This document shows positions 25,232-33,784 of a stretch of 64,000 bases of DNA, piece by piece; the stretch's first letter is position 1, and each line of letters begins with the position of its first letter. The position numbers and the translations under genes are program-made. The notes below the pieces were generated by a model. That model did no database searches, had not been told where the DNA came from, and worked only from the letters and a program-made list of their open reading frames with translations. Source of the DNA: Burkholderia sp052045245 (GTDB taxonomy: Bacteria > Pseudomonadota > Gammaproteobacteria > Burkholderiales > Burkholderiaceae); assembly GCF_052045245.1 (NCBI RefSeq), contig NZ_JBQEON010000034.1, positions 10,094-74,093 on the forward strand, read 5' to 3'.

Positions 25232-25786
25232 TTATTCGGGAAACGGCAAATCCGTTTGGCCGTCCGCGCGCATACCGAACGTGTTGAGCGTCATCGCGAC
25301 GAGCGCGTAATAGCCGAGCAGCGCGACGAGGTTCACGACCGTCTCGTGGCCGAACCGCGCCTGCGCGCGCGCGAACGTCGCATCGCTCACGCGACGCGTG
25401 TCGTATAGCTCGGTGGCGAACGCATGGATCAGCGCATCGTCGTCCGATTCGAACGCCGGCTCGACACCGCGCCGGATCGCATCGGCCGTCGCGGCCGGCA
25501 CGCCCGCGTCGAGCGCGATCGGATGGTGGATGTGCCACTCGGCCTGCGAGCGCCAGCGCGCGGCGGTCACGAGAATCGCGAGCTCCGACAGGCGCAGCGG
25601 CAAACCCGTGCGATAGCGGCAGAACGCGCCGAGCCGCTGCGCGTGCTGCGCGAGCTCGGGGCTCGCGATCCAGCCGAGGAACGGCCCGTTCAGGTTGCCG
25701 CGCGGGCCGCTGAGGATGTCGGCGAGCACGGCCTTCTGCTCGTCGGTGGCCGTGGCGGGGTCGAAAGGAGGCAGTCGGTCTGTCAT
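25232..25786 (-). CDS. Carboxymuconolactone decarboxylase-family protein
   Basis: The 184-residue all-helical product matches the CMD/AhpD-like family, with LSELAILVTAARWRSQAEWH followed by a His-rich stretch and ALLGYYALVAMTLNTFG. The family's CxxC is not present, so it resembles the decarboxylase-like rather than the AhpD peroxidase branch. The ATG at 25786 is chosen because the longer GTG start would reach into the preceding gene. It is the last gene of the operon with the aminotransferase, C45 enzyme and ABC transporter. Its substrate is unknown. Confidence 0.82.
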   Translation of the reverse strand: MTDRLPPFDPATATDEQKAVLADILSGPRGNLNGPFLGWIASPELAQHAQRLGAFCRYRTGLPLRLSELAILVTAARWRSQAEWHIHHPIALDAGVPAATADAIRRGVEPAFESDDDALIHAFATELYDTRRVSDATFARAQARFGHETVVNLVALLGYYALVAMTLNTFGMRADGQTDLPFPE

Positions 25787-25811
25787 GGTGGGGATTCGGT
25801 GAGGTCGGGGT

Positions 25812-27146
25812 TCACGCACCGGCCGACGCGAGTGCCGCGTCGATCGCGCCGGACAGCCGCTCGACGATCGTGTCGATCTGCTGCGCAGTGCAGACGAACG
25901 GCGGCGCGACCAGGATGTGATCGCCGTGCACGCCGTCGATCGTGCCGCCCATCGGATACACCATCAGGCCGCGCTGCATCGCCTCGCGCTTGACTGCCGC
26001 ATGCAGCTTCCGCGCGGGATCGAACGTCGCCTTGCTGTCGCGATCGCGCACCAGCTCGACGCCGACGAACAGCCCGCGGCCGCGCACGTCGCCGACATGC
26101 GGATGCGCACCGTAATGCGCGCGCAACGACGCACGCAACTGCTCGCCGCGCGCCTTCACGTTGTCGAGCAGCTTCTCTTCGGCGATCACGCGCTGCACTT
26201 CGAGTGCGGCCGCGCAGGCGGTTGCATGACCGAGATACGTATGGCCGTGCTGGAAGAAGCCCGAGCCGTCGACGATCGTGCGGTAGATGCGGTCACTCAC
26301 CAGCGTCGCGCCGATCGGCTGGTAGCCCGCGCCGAGCCCCTTCGCGATCGTCAGCAGATCGGGCGCAACGCCGTCTTCGTCGCACGCGAACAGATAACCG
26401 GTGCGCCCCATCCCCGACATGATTTCGTCGAGGATCAGCAACACGCCGTACTTGTCGCACACCGCACGAATCTTCTTCAGATAGGTGCGCACCGGCGGCA
26501 CCGCGCCGGCCGTCGCGCCGACCACCGTTTCCGCCACGAACGCCGCGACGTTTTCCGCGCCGAGCTCGACGATCTTCTGCTCGAGCTCGTCGGCCAGGCG
26601 CTGCGCATACGCTTCGTCGGTTTCTCCTGCCGCCTGGTCGCGATACGCGTAGCACGGGCTCACATGGTGCGCTTCGATCAGCAGCGGCAGGAACGGCTCG
26701 CGCCGCCAGGCGTTGCCGCCGATCGCGAGCGCGCCGAGCGTGTTGCCGTGATAGCTCTGGCGGCGCGCGATGAAATGGCGGCGCTGCGGTTCGCCCTTTT
26801 CGACGAAATACTGGCGCGCAAGCTTCAGCGCGGCTTCGATCGCCTCGGAGCCGCCCGACACGAAATACACGTGTTCGAGCCCGGCCGGCGCGGCATCGAC
26901 GAGCCGGTCGGCCAGTTCCTCGGCCACTTCGGTCGTGAAGAACGACGTATGCGCGTACGGCAGTTGCTGCGCCTGCCGCTTGATCGCGTCGATCACGCGC
27001 TGGTTGCTGTGGCCGAGACACGACACGGCCGCGCCGCCGCATGCGTCGATATAGCGTTTGCCGGTCGAATCGATGATCTCGATGCCGTCGCCTGCGACGG
27101 CGACGGGCAAGGTGGCGCGCGGAGCGCGATGGAAAACGGTCGTCAT
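25812..27146 (-). CDS. Class III (omega) aminotransferase
   Basis: This 444-residue PLP enzyme has the class III fold signatures: ACGGAAVSCLGHSNQRVIDA, VYFVSGGSEAIEAALKLARQ, the LLILDEIMSGMGRTG segment and the PLP lysine in LLTIAKGLGAGYQPIGA. It transfers an amino group, usually from an amine or omega-amino acid, to a 2-oxo acid. The start at 27146 is supported by GAGG upstream; an ATG 12 bases earlier is possible. It lies 15 bp downstream of the C45 acyltransferase gene and probably acts on the product of that enzyme. Confidence 0.92.
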   Translation of the reverse strand: MTTVFHRAPRATLPVAVAGDGIEIIDSTGKRYIDACGGAAVSCLGHSNQRVIDAIKRQAQQLPYAHTSFFTTEVAEELADRLVDAAPAGLEHVYFVSGGSEAIEAALKLARQYFVEKGEPQRRHFIARRQSYHGNTLGALAIGGNAWRREPFLPLLIEAHHVSPCYAYRDQAAGETDEAYAQRLADELEQKIVELGAENVAAFVAETVVGATAGAVPPVRTYLKKIRAVCDKYGVLLILDEIMSGMGRTGYLFACDEDGVAPDLLTIAKGLGAGYQPIGATLVSDRIYRTIVDGSGFFQHGHTYLGHATACAAALEVQRVIAEEKLLDNVKARGEQLRASLRAHYGAHPHVGDVRGRGLFVGVELVRDRDSKATFDPARKLHAAVKREAMQRGLMVYPMGGTIDGVHGDHILVAPPFVCTAQQIDTIVERLSGAIDAALASAGA

Positions 27147-27160
27147 GCGTTGCCTCATGG

Positions 27161-28210
27161 TCAGGACGCGCGGGGCGCGTGCGCGGACGGCACGATGCGC
27201 GTCGCGAAGCGCTGCGTGCCGTGCTGGTGAAGGGTGAAGTCGATCGCGGTGTCGCGGATGGCGAACACCGCGGTCGCCAGCGTGTTTTCGTCGTCGGGGT
27301 CGGCCGGATCGTCGCGATAGATCGGCAGCCCTTCCGGCGCGCGATCGCCGAGCACGCGCAGCAGCGCGGCTGCGTCGATCGCGTCGAGGTTCGGCGTCAG
27401 CGCATCGACGCGCCGCTGGCGATCGCCGGACGATTGCGTGACGATCTGCGCTTCCGCGTCGCACCCCGGATGCACGAGATGATTCGCGTGGCCGCCGAGA
27501 TGCGTGACGTCGACGACCGAACAGCGTGCGACGCTCGCCTCGATGCTCAGCAGCCGCGTGTCGCCGGTCGCGCCGAGCGTGTGGTGAAAGCCGCTCGCGC
27601 GCGCATGGGTGCGCAGCACGTCGGCCGCGGCATCGAGCGACGTCGCGTCGAGCACCGCCCGCGCGAGGATCATCCGCGGCACGCCGGGCGCCGGCGTGCG
27701 GATTCGCAGGTTGTTGATCGCCTGCGCAATGCCCGCACGGTTCGCGGCGAACGTATGCCCCGGCAGCGAGCCCGGGTAATAGAAGCTGATGAAGCCGGGC
27801 TTCCCCTGCGGCTGCACGTCGACCAGCAGGCAGCGCTCGCGCAGGTACGGATCGCCGTCCTCGTTGTGCGCGATCCAGCGCGTGCCGTCGGCGCCGCGCG
27901 CGGCGAGCGTCGTGCAGCCGTCCGGCGCGTTGTGGATCAGTTCGCCGCGGCAATTCCACAGGAAGATGTCCTCGGCCGGCCAGCCGACGCCGGCCGCGAT
28001 CCCGTCCAGTTCCGCGACGAGATCGGGGTACGCGGCCAGCGCGGCCTGCCGCAGCGCGGCAACGAACGGATGGCCGCGCCAGCGGCGCACGGCCTGCCAT
28101 GCGCTGCTCTGCTGCATGTACGTATCGAACACCGGGCGGGCAAGCTCGCCGAGACGCACGCCGATGTCGAACGGCGTGCCGGCGATGACGGGAGAAAGGG
28201 AAAGCGGCAT
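27161..28210 (-). CDS. C45-family peptidase / acyltransferase
   Basis: The 349-residue protein resembles the peptidase C45 family (isopenicillin-N acyltransferase type), which are N-terminal-nucleophile enzymes that cleave or transfer amide-linked acyl groups. The likely nucleophile is the Cys in NAPDGCTTLAARGADG; following segments WIAHNEDGDPYLRERC and YYPGSLPGHTFAANRAGIAQ are typical. Position between an amino-acid ABC transporter and an aminotransferase suggests hydrolysis of an imported amide-linked compound, after which the amine is transaminated. The actual substrate cannot be read from the sequence. Confidence 0.88.
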   Translation of the reverse strand: MPLSLSPVIAGTPFDIGVRLGELARPVFDTYMQQSSAWQAVRRWRGHPFVAALRQAALAAYPDLVAELDGIAAGVGWPAEDIFLWNCRGELIHNAPDGCTTLAARGADGTRWIAHNEDGDPYLRERCLLVDVQPQGKPGFISFYYPGSLPGHTFAANRAGIAQAINNLRIRTPAPGVPRMILARAVLDATSLDAAADVLRTHARASGFHHTLGATGDTRLLSIEASVARCSVVDVTHLGGHANHLVHPGCDAEAQIVTQSSGDRQRRVDALTPNLDAIDAAALLRVLGDRAPEGLPIYRDDPADPDDENTLATAVFAIRDTAIDFTLHQHGTQRFATRIVPSAHAPRAS

Positions 28211-28230
28211 GTCGGAGGGGTCGGTTTTGT

Positions 28231-28959
28231 TCAGGACACGTGTTTCAAAAATTCCTTCAGGCGCGGTGTCGGCGGCCGGTCGATCAGGTCGACCGGATGG
28301 CCGTCCTCGGCGATGCCGCCCTGGTCCATGAACAGCAGCCGCGTGCCGACGCGTTTCGCGAAGCCGATCTCGTGCGTGACGACGATCATCGTCATCCCTT
28401 CGGTCGCGAGATCCTGCATCACTTTCAGCACTTCGTGACGCAATTCCGGATCGAGCGCCGACGTCGGCTCGTCGAACAGCATCAGCCGCGGCCGGATCGC
28501 CAGCGCCCGCGCGATCGCGACGCGCTGCTGCTGGCCGCCCGACAGCTCCGACGGATAATGATTCGCGCGCGATTCGAGGCCGACCTTGTCGAGCAGCGCC
28601 ATCGCCTGGTCGCGCGCGTCGGCGCGCGATGCGCCGCGCACCTGCGTCGGCCCGAACATCACGTTCTCGAGCGCGGTCATTTGCGGGAACAGGTTGAACT
28701 GCTGGAACACCATGCCCGCCTCGAGCCGGATGTTGCGGATCGTCGTCGCGTTGCCGCGCACGCTTTGCCCGTCGACCAGCAGCTCGCCGCCGGTGATTTT
28801 CTCGAGCGCGTTGATACAGCGCAACATCGTCGACTTGCCCGAGCCCGACGGACCGATCACGACGACCACCTCGCCGGCATCGATCTTCAGGTCGATATGC
28901 TTCAGCACCGGTACATGGCCGAAGCTCTTCGACACGTTCTGGAATTCGATCATGCTCAT
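28231..28959 (-). CDS. Polar amino acid ABC transporter ATPase (GlnQ-like)
   Basis: This 242-residue ATP-binding subunit has Walker A GPSGSGKST, the Q-loop in MVFQQFNLFPQ, signature LSGGQQQRVAIARAL, Walker B LMLFDEPTSALDPE and the switch His in VVTHEIGF. It matches the GlnQ/HisP group that energises polar amino-acid uptake. Its start overlaps the permease stop by four bases (ATGA). Confidence 0.96.
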   Translation of the reverse strand: MSMIEFQNVSKSFGHVPVLKHIDLKIDAGEVVVVIGPSGSGKSTMLRCINALEKITGGELLVDGQSVRGNATTIRNIRLEAGMVFQQFNLFPQMTALENVMFGPTQVRGASRADARDQAMALLDKVGLESRANHYPSELSGGQQQRVAIARALAIRPRLMLFDEPTSALDPELRHEVLKVMQDLATEGMTMIVVTHEIGFAKRVGTRLLFMDQGGIAEDGHPVDLIDRPPTPRLKEFLKHVS

Positions 28960-29612
28960 AAGATGCGCATCCTCTTTTCGACGAGCCGCAGCGTCAGCGT
29001 CATTGCGCCGGTCAGCATCAGGTAGATGACGGCCACCGCGGTCCAGATTTCAACCGCCTGGAAATTGCCGGCAATGATTTCCTGTCCCTTGCGCGTCAGC
29101 TCGCCGACGCCGATCACGATGAACAGCGACGTGTCCTTCAGGCTCACGATGCACTGGTTGCCGAGCGGCGGAATCAGCCGCCGGAACGCGAGCGGCCCGA
29201 CCACCTTCAGCAGCACGCGCGGCATCGACAGGCCCATCGCGAGCCCGGCTTCCGTCAGCCCCTTCGGAATCGACAGCAGCGCGCCGCGCACCACTTCCGC
29301 AAGATACGCGCCCGAATTCACCGTGATCGCGATGATCGCGGCCGTCAGGCCGTCGATGCGGATATGCGCGAGCAGCGGCAACGCGAAGTACAGGAACATC
29401 ACCTGCACGACGATCGGCGTGCCGCGGATCAATTCAATATAAACCTGCGCGAGCACGTTCATCGCCTTCGGCCCGTATGCGCGGAACATGCCCGCGACCA
29501 TCCCGACGACGAACCCGCCCACCAGCCCGAAAAACGCGATGAACACCGTCAACCGGACCCCGTCCATCAGGTCCGGCAACGCCGCCCAGATCGCCGACCA
29601 ATCGAAATTCAC
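28956..29612 (-). CDS. Polar amino acid ABC transporter permease
   Basis: The 218-residue inner-membrane protein has about five transmembrane segments and the EAA loop of the His/Glu/Gln/Arg/opine permease family (LTEAGLAMGLSMPRVLLKVV), plus the family segment YIELIRGTPIVVQVMFLYF. A GTG start at 29612 is chosen because GGGGAGC lies just upstream and the family normally starts near here. As the only permease gene it would act as a homodimer with the ATPase. Confidence 0.94.
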   Translation of the reverse strand: MNFDWSAIWAALPDLMDGVRLTVFIAFFGLVGGFVVGMVAGMFRAYGPKAMNVLAQVYIELIRGTPIVVQVMFLYFALPLLAHIRIDGLTAAIIAITVNSGAYLAEVVRGALLSIPKGLTEAGLAMGLSMPRVLLKVVGPLAFRRLIPPLGNQCIVSLKDTSLFIVIGVGELTRKGQEIIAGNFQAVEIWTAVAVIYLMLTGAMTLTLRLVEKRMRIL

Positions 29613-29678
29613 GTGTCGCTCCCCGTTCGATTCAAGACCGGCGCGGCCACCCGGCCGCGCCATGGCGTGGCGTCACGC

Positions 29679-30431
29679 TCACATCTTCGGCGGCTCGGCG
29701 CCGAACCACTTCTTGTAGATCTGCGCGTAGCGGCCGTCGGCCTTGATCTTCACGAGCGACGCGTTGACCTTCGGCACGAGCGGGCTGCCCTTCGGGAAGC
29801 CGATCCCGTACTTGTCGCCGCTCACCGGCTGCCCCGCGACCTTCACCTTGCCCTTGCCTTCGTTGTTCACGAAGAACAGCACGTTCGGCGTGTCGTGCAT
29901 CGCCGCATCGACGCGGCCGGCCTCCAGCGCGAGGTACGCCTGGTCGATGTTCGGGAACTGGCGGATCTCCTTCGGCTTCAGGTGCGCCTTGATCCAGTCG
30001 ATCGTCGCGGTGCCCGTTTTCGCGGCGATCACCTTGCCGTTCAGGTCGTCGATGGACTTGATCGACGTATTGCCGACCTGCACCATCGCCGCGAGCCCGC
30101 TGTCGTAGTACGGCGCGGAGAAGTCGATCGCCTTCCTGCGTTCTTCCTTGATGGTCATCCCCGACAGCGCGACGTCGATGTTCTGCGTTTGCAGCGCGGG
30201 AATCAGGCCCGCGAAATCCATCGGCTGGATCGTGTACTTCCAGCCCTGGTCCTTCGCGATCTCCGCCCACAGGTCGAGATCGAAGCCGACGTACTTGTCG
30301 CCCTGCTTGAACTCGAACGGCATGAACGACGTATCGGTCCCGACGACGAGCGTCTTGGTGTCCGCGTGCGCGATGCTGGCGCCGAGCGCGGCAGCAACCG
30401 CGACGGCTTTCAGGAAGGAACGGCGACTCAT
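29679..30431 (-). CDS. Amino-acid ABC transporter substrate-binding protein
   Basis: The 250-residue family 3 periplasmic binding protein has a signal peptide (MSRRSFLKAVAVAAALGASIAHA in two halves, cut after residue 23) and core motifs TDTSFMPFEFKQGDKYVGFD, MTIKEERRKAIDFSAPYYDS and GFPKGSPLVPKVN. It resembles GlnH/ArtJ-type proteins. The ATG at 30431 has GGAG upstream; an ATG 15 bases earlier is less likely. It is the first gene of the six-gene operon, with palindromes just upstream. Confidence 0.94.
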   Translation of the reverse strand: MSRRSFLKAVAVAAALGASIAHADTKTLVVGTDTSFMPFEFKQGDKYVGFDLDLWAEIAKDQGWKYTIQPMDFAGLIPALQTQNIDVALSGMTIKEERRKAIDFSAPYYDSGLAAMVQVGNTSIKSIDDLNGKVIAAKTGTATIDWIKAHLKPKEIRQFPNIDQAYLALEAGRVDAAMHDTPNVLFFVNNEGKGKVKVAGQPVSGDKYGIGFPKGSPLVPKVNASLVKIKADGRYAQIYKKWFGAEPPKM

Positions 30432-30502
30432 GACTTTTCTCCGCATGGTTGAGCGAGGTAACCGGCCGGTGGACCGGGGAACGACGACATCGAGCCGCAC
30501 CG

Positions 30503-30551
30503 CAACATGCGATGTTGAATTAGACCTTAGTGCAACAAGTGTTGTCAACAC
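30503..30551. promoter_or_regulatory. Cluster of overlapping palindromes upstream of ABC operon
   Basis: Three inverted repeats lie within 50 bp, about 70 bp before the binding-protein start: CAACAT-GCG-ATGTTG at 30503-30517, CAACA-AG-TGTTG at 30533-30544, and GTGTTG-T-CAACAC at 30539-30551. The shared half-site CAACA/TGTTG resembles GntR-family operators. No GntR gene is adjacent, so the regulator must be encoded elsewhere. Multiple sites suggest cooperative repression of the operon. Confidence 0.6.
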
Positions 30552-30840
30552 GGATACTACGACAACAAAAAAAATTCTCAATGGGGAAATGCATCGAGAC
30601 AAACCCGAGTCGGCCTGGCGGGATTGGTCGGAGGAAAAAGGCGGGGGAATGGGAGCGGCGGCTATCGGGCGCGGAAACGCGCGGCAGCGTTGGAGCTCGG
30701 GGACGGTGCGGTGCTGGCGGCCGCTGTGGCGGCGGGCGTGGATCGTTGCGCCCGCATCCAACGACGGTCACGCGCGCGGCGCGCGGCGCGCCGGCGCGCG
30801 AAGCCGGCGCAGGCGGCGCCGGTTCATGGTCTCGTCTACG
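30552..30840. other. Intergenic region, no gene seen
   Basis: An A-rich tract at about 30565-30580 is followed by a very GC-rich stretch with alternating GCGCGC/GCCGGC at about 30770-30830. The MAPEG gene converges from the right onto this area, so it presumably contains that gene's transcription end. No intrinsic terminator with a T-run is evident. Confidence 0.45.
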
Positions 30841-31212
30841 TCACGGCGTCGCGAAGAACAGCGCGACGACGCAAGCCATCCCGCCGAACCACACCAGCGA
30901 GCGCAGCGACGCCCAGTTCAGCAGGTACACCAGCATATAGACGACCCGGATCGCGACGAACGCCATCGCAAGCTGGTCGACGTGGTGCGCGTTCGCGCCG
31001 TTGTGCCAGGCGACCACCAGTGCCGCGGTGAACAGCGCGAGCGCTTCCCATGCATTCTGGTGTGCGGCTTGCGCCCGCGCGCGCCAGCCTTCGAGCTTCG
31101 CCAGGTACTCGCGCGGCGCACGGTTGTCGTAACCCTTGCGGGCCTTGGCCAGGAACGTCAGCGGGAACGGCAACAGCGCCACGATGAACAGGCATAGCTG
31201 GGACGTCGTCAT
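30841..31212 (-). CDS. MAPEG-family membrane protein
   Basis: The 123-residue product has four predicted transmembrane helices and the MAPEG-type core (AREYLAKLEG-like segment after KARKGYDNRAPREYLA, then RAQAAHQNAWEALALFTAA and IRVVYMLVYLLNWASLRSLV). The strong GGAGGAG ribosome-binding site 8-9 bases before 31212 fixes the start. Bacterial members of this eicosanoid/glutathione-metabolism superfamily have no settled function. It has no obvious operon partner. Confidence 0.85.
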   Translation of the reverse strand: MTTSQLCLFIVALLPFPLTFLAKARKGYDNRAPREYLAKLEGWRARAQAAHQNAWEALALFTAALVVAWHNGANAHHVDQLAMAFVAIRVVYMLVYLLNWASLRSLVWFGGMACVVALFFATP

Positions 31213-31518
31213 CAAAGTCTCCTCCTTTATGATTACATTGAGCAATGACAGGGTCGCGCAGAGCTTAGCATTGCGTCGTGCTGTTCGCGCGCCCGTTTTC
31301 TAAACGGGAGACTCGGCAATGCAGGCTGCGGAAGGCCGTGGCGGGATGGATTCCACGCCAAACATTCCACCAAATCATCGACAAATACGTTAATTAAAAC
31401 TGGTCGAACACCCATAAGATAGCGTTCAACACTGGCTCGGCGTGCATTGCCGCGCCAGCCTGCTTCCCACGCACCGCGCCGCCGCGCGCACCGAACGACT
31501 TTCGACCCGAGCCTGCCC
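31213..31518. other. Divergent promoter region between MAPEG and alr genes
   Basis: The stretch 31370-31425 is AT-rich and includes TAAGAT at 31415-31420, a possible -10 for the racemase gene, without a convincing -35. No gene or operator is otherwise visible. Confidence 0.4.
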
Positions 31519-32640
31519 ATGCCCCGTCCCATCGTCGCCCATATCCGTCCCGGCGCCATCCGCCACAACCTCGCGTTCATCCGCGCCACCGCCGCGCAAT
31601 CGCGCGTGTGGGCCGTGATCAAGGCCAACGCTTACGGTCACGGAATCGAGCGGATCTATCCGGGGCTCGCGGCCGCCGACGGCATCGCGCTGCTCGATCT
31701 CGACGAAGCCGTGCGCGTGCGCGAGCTCGGCTGGGACAAGCCGGTGCTGCTGCTCGAAGGGATCTTCGAGCCGGCCGACGTCGAACTGGCCGATCGCCAC
31801 CGGCTGACGGTCGCCGTGCATTGCGACGAACAGCTCGACCTGCTGATCGCCGCGAAGCCGCAGCAGCCGATCGACATCCAGCTGAAGATGAATTCCGGGA
31901 TGAACCGGCTCGGCTACCGGCCGCACGCGTTCCGCGCCGCATGGGAACGCGCGGCGGCCGCGCCGTCGATCGGCAAGATCACGCTGATGATGCATTTCGC
32001 GAACGCGGACGAAGGCGAAGTCGACTGGCAGCTCGAGCAGTTCGATGCGGCCACAGCCGGGATTCCGGGCGAGCGCTCGGCGTCGAATTCGGCGGCCGTG
32101 CTGTGGCATCCGCGCGCGCACCGCGACTGGGTGCGGCCCGGCACGATCCTGTACGGCGCATCGCCGACGGGGGCGGCGCGGCACATCGCCGACACGCCGC
32201 TGAGGGCCGCGATGACGCTGACCAGCAAGATCATCGGCGTGCAGACGCTCGCGCCGGCAGAAACGGTCGGTTACGGCCGCCGCTTCACGGCCGACCAGCC
32301 GATGCGGATCGGCGTCGTCGCGTGCGGTTACGCGGACGGCTATCCGCGCCACGCGCCGACCGGCACGCCGATCGCGGTGGACGGCGTGATGACGCGCGTC
32401 GTCGGCCGCGTGTCGATGGACATGCTGACCGTCGACCTGACGCCGTGCCCGAATGCGGGCATCGGCTCGAGCGTCGAGCTGTGGGGCGATCGGGTGAAGG
32501 TCGACGACGTCGCGGAAGCCAGCGGCACGATCGGCTACGAGCTGATGTGCGCCCTCGCGCGCCGCGTGCCGGTCGTGATCGTGCCGCCGGGCGCGTCGAC
32601 GCTCGAGCCGGTGCTGCGCACCGGCAGCTACGGGCGATAA
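31519..32640 (+). CDS. alr: Alanine racemase
   Basis: The 373-residue PLP enzyme interconverts L- and D-alanine. It carries the PLP lysine Lys35 in AVIKANAYGHG, the catalytic tyrosine in the GYGRRF segment near residue 250, and the C-terminal VVGRVSMDMLTVDL. The ATG at 31519 gives the usual N-terminus (PIVAHIRPGAIRHNL); a longer frame to 31447 is not supported. It is a single-gene unit with no dadA or dnaB neighbour, so whether it is the biosynthetic or catabolic (DadX) copy cannot be decided here. Confidence 0.94.
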   Translation: MPRPIVAHIRPGAIRHNLAFIRATAAQSRVWAVIKANAYGHGIERIYPGLAAADGIALLDLDEAVRVRELGWDKPVLLLEGIFEPADVELADRHRLTVAVHCDEQLDLLIAAKPQQPIDIQLKMNSGMNRLGYRPHAFRAAWERAAAAPSIGKITLMMHFANADEGEVDWQLEQFDAATAGIPGERSASNSAAVLWHPRAHRDWVRPGTILYGASPTGAARHIADTPLRAAMTLTSKIIGVQTLAPAETVGYGRRFTADQPMRIGVVACGYADGYPRHAPTGTPIAVDGVMTRVVGRVSMDMLTVDLTPCPNAGIGSSVELWGDRVKVDDVAEASGTIGYELMCALARRVPVVIVPPGASTLEPVLRTGSYGR

Positions 32641-32800
32641 CGCCGGCCGTGGCGGCGGCGGCACGCTCGCGTGCCGTTGCGCATCCGGGTCGTCTGGGTC
32701 CGTCTGCGGGTCGCGTCGAGCGGCCCGTTTGCTTTTACGGTTTGCTTTTGCGGCATGGCGCATGCAAGCACACGCTACCGCCATGCCGCTGCGCGACGCG

Positions 32801-33595
32801 TTACGAACGCCACGTCGGCTTGCGCTTCTCCAGGAACGCGTCGATCCCCTCGCCGGCATCCTCTTCCATCATGTTGCGCGCCATCACGTCGCCCGCCAGC
32901 GCGTAGGCGTCGCACAGCGACAGTTCGCGCTGCCGGTAGAACATCTGCTTGCCGTAGCGCACCGCCGCCGGGCTCTTCGCGACGATCTCCGCGACCTTGC
33001 GCGCGATGGCCACATCGAGCGCATCCTCGGGCACCGCTTCGTTGACGAGCCCCCACGCGGCGGCCGTCGACGCGTCGACGAAACGCCCGGTGACGAGCAT
33101 GTCGAACGCGCGCTTCGCCGCCACGTTGCGGCTCAACGCGACCGCCGGCGTCGAACAGAACAGCCCGACGTTGATGCCCGACACCGCGAAGCGCGCGGTG
33201 TCGGCCGCGATCGCGAGATCGCACGCGGCGACGAGCTGACAGCCGGCCGCCGTCGCGATCCCGTGCACACGCGCGATCACCGGCACCGGCAGGGCGCGCA
33301 TCGCGAGCATCACGCGGCTGCATTGCGCGAACAGCGCACGGTAGTAATCGAGTTCGGGCTTGCCGCGCATCTGCCGCAGATCGTGGCCCGCGCAGAACGC
33401 CTTGCCTTCGGCGGCGAGCACGACGCAGCGCACGTGCGGATCGGCGGCCAGCGAATCGAATGCATCCTGCAGGCTGGCCAGCATCGCCTCGGACAGCGCA
33501 TTGAACTGTTGCGGCCGGTTCAGCCGCAGCGTGACGACGCCGTCGCGCGCGTCGCGCAACAGGATCGGCTCGGGTGTCTCGTGACGGGGTTCCAT
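32801..33595 (-). CDS. Enoyl-CoA hydratase-like protein, ECHDC3 type
   Basis: The 264-residue crotonase-fold protein has CoA-binding segments (LNRPQQFNALS, AFCAGHDLRQMRG) but lacks both catalytic glutamates of classical enoyl-CoA hydratase: the GGGCE position reads AAGCQ, and the second Glu position lies in INVGLFCSTPAVALSRN. This pattern, together with the C-terminal FLEKRKPTW, matches the ECHDC3-like branch, whose reaction is uncertain. GGAG lies 5 bases before the start at 33595. It is an isolated gene. Confidence 0.88.
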   Translation of the reverse strand: MEPRHETPEPILLRDARDGVVTLRLNRPQQFNALSEAMLASLQDAFDSLAADPHVRCVVLAAEGKAFCAGHDLRQMRGKPELDYYRALFAQCSRVMLAMRALPVPVIARVHGIATAAGCQLVAACDLAIAADTARFAVSGINVGLFCSTPAVALSRNVAAKRAFDMLVTGRFVDASTAAAWGLVNEAVPEDALDVAIARKVAEIVAKSPAAVRYGKQMFYRQRELSLCDAYALAGDVMARNMMEEDAGEGIDAFLEKRKPTWRS

Positions 33596-33784
33596 GGTGC
33601 TCCGCTCGACAAGGTTCGATCGAGCGCGAACGGACGGGACGGGCAGCACGCGCCCGAATTCGCGATCGACATCATCACGAATCGTCCTCCACAATGCGCG
33701 CGCCGTCCAGCGGGGCCGGCCGGCAGGCAGGTGAAGCAGGTTCGCGCGCGCCCGCACGGCCGAGCGAAGGCCTCGCGCGTCACG

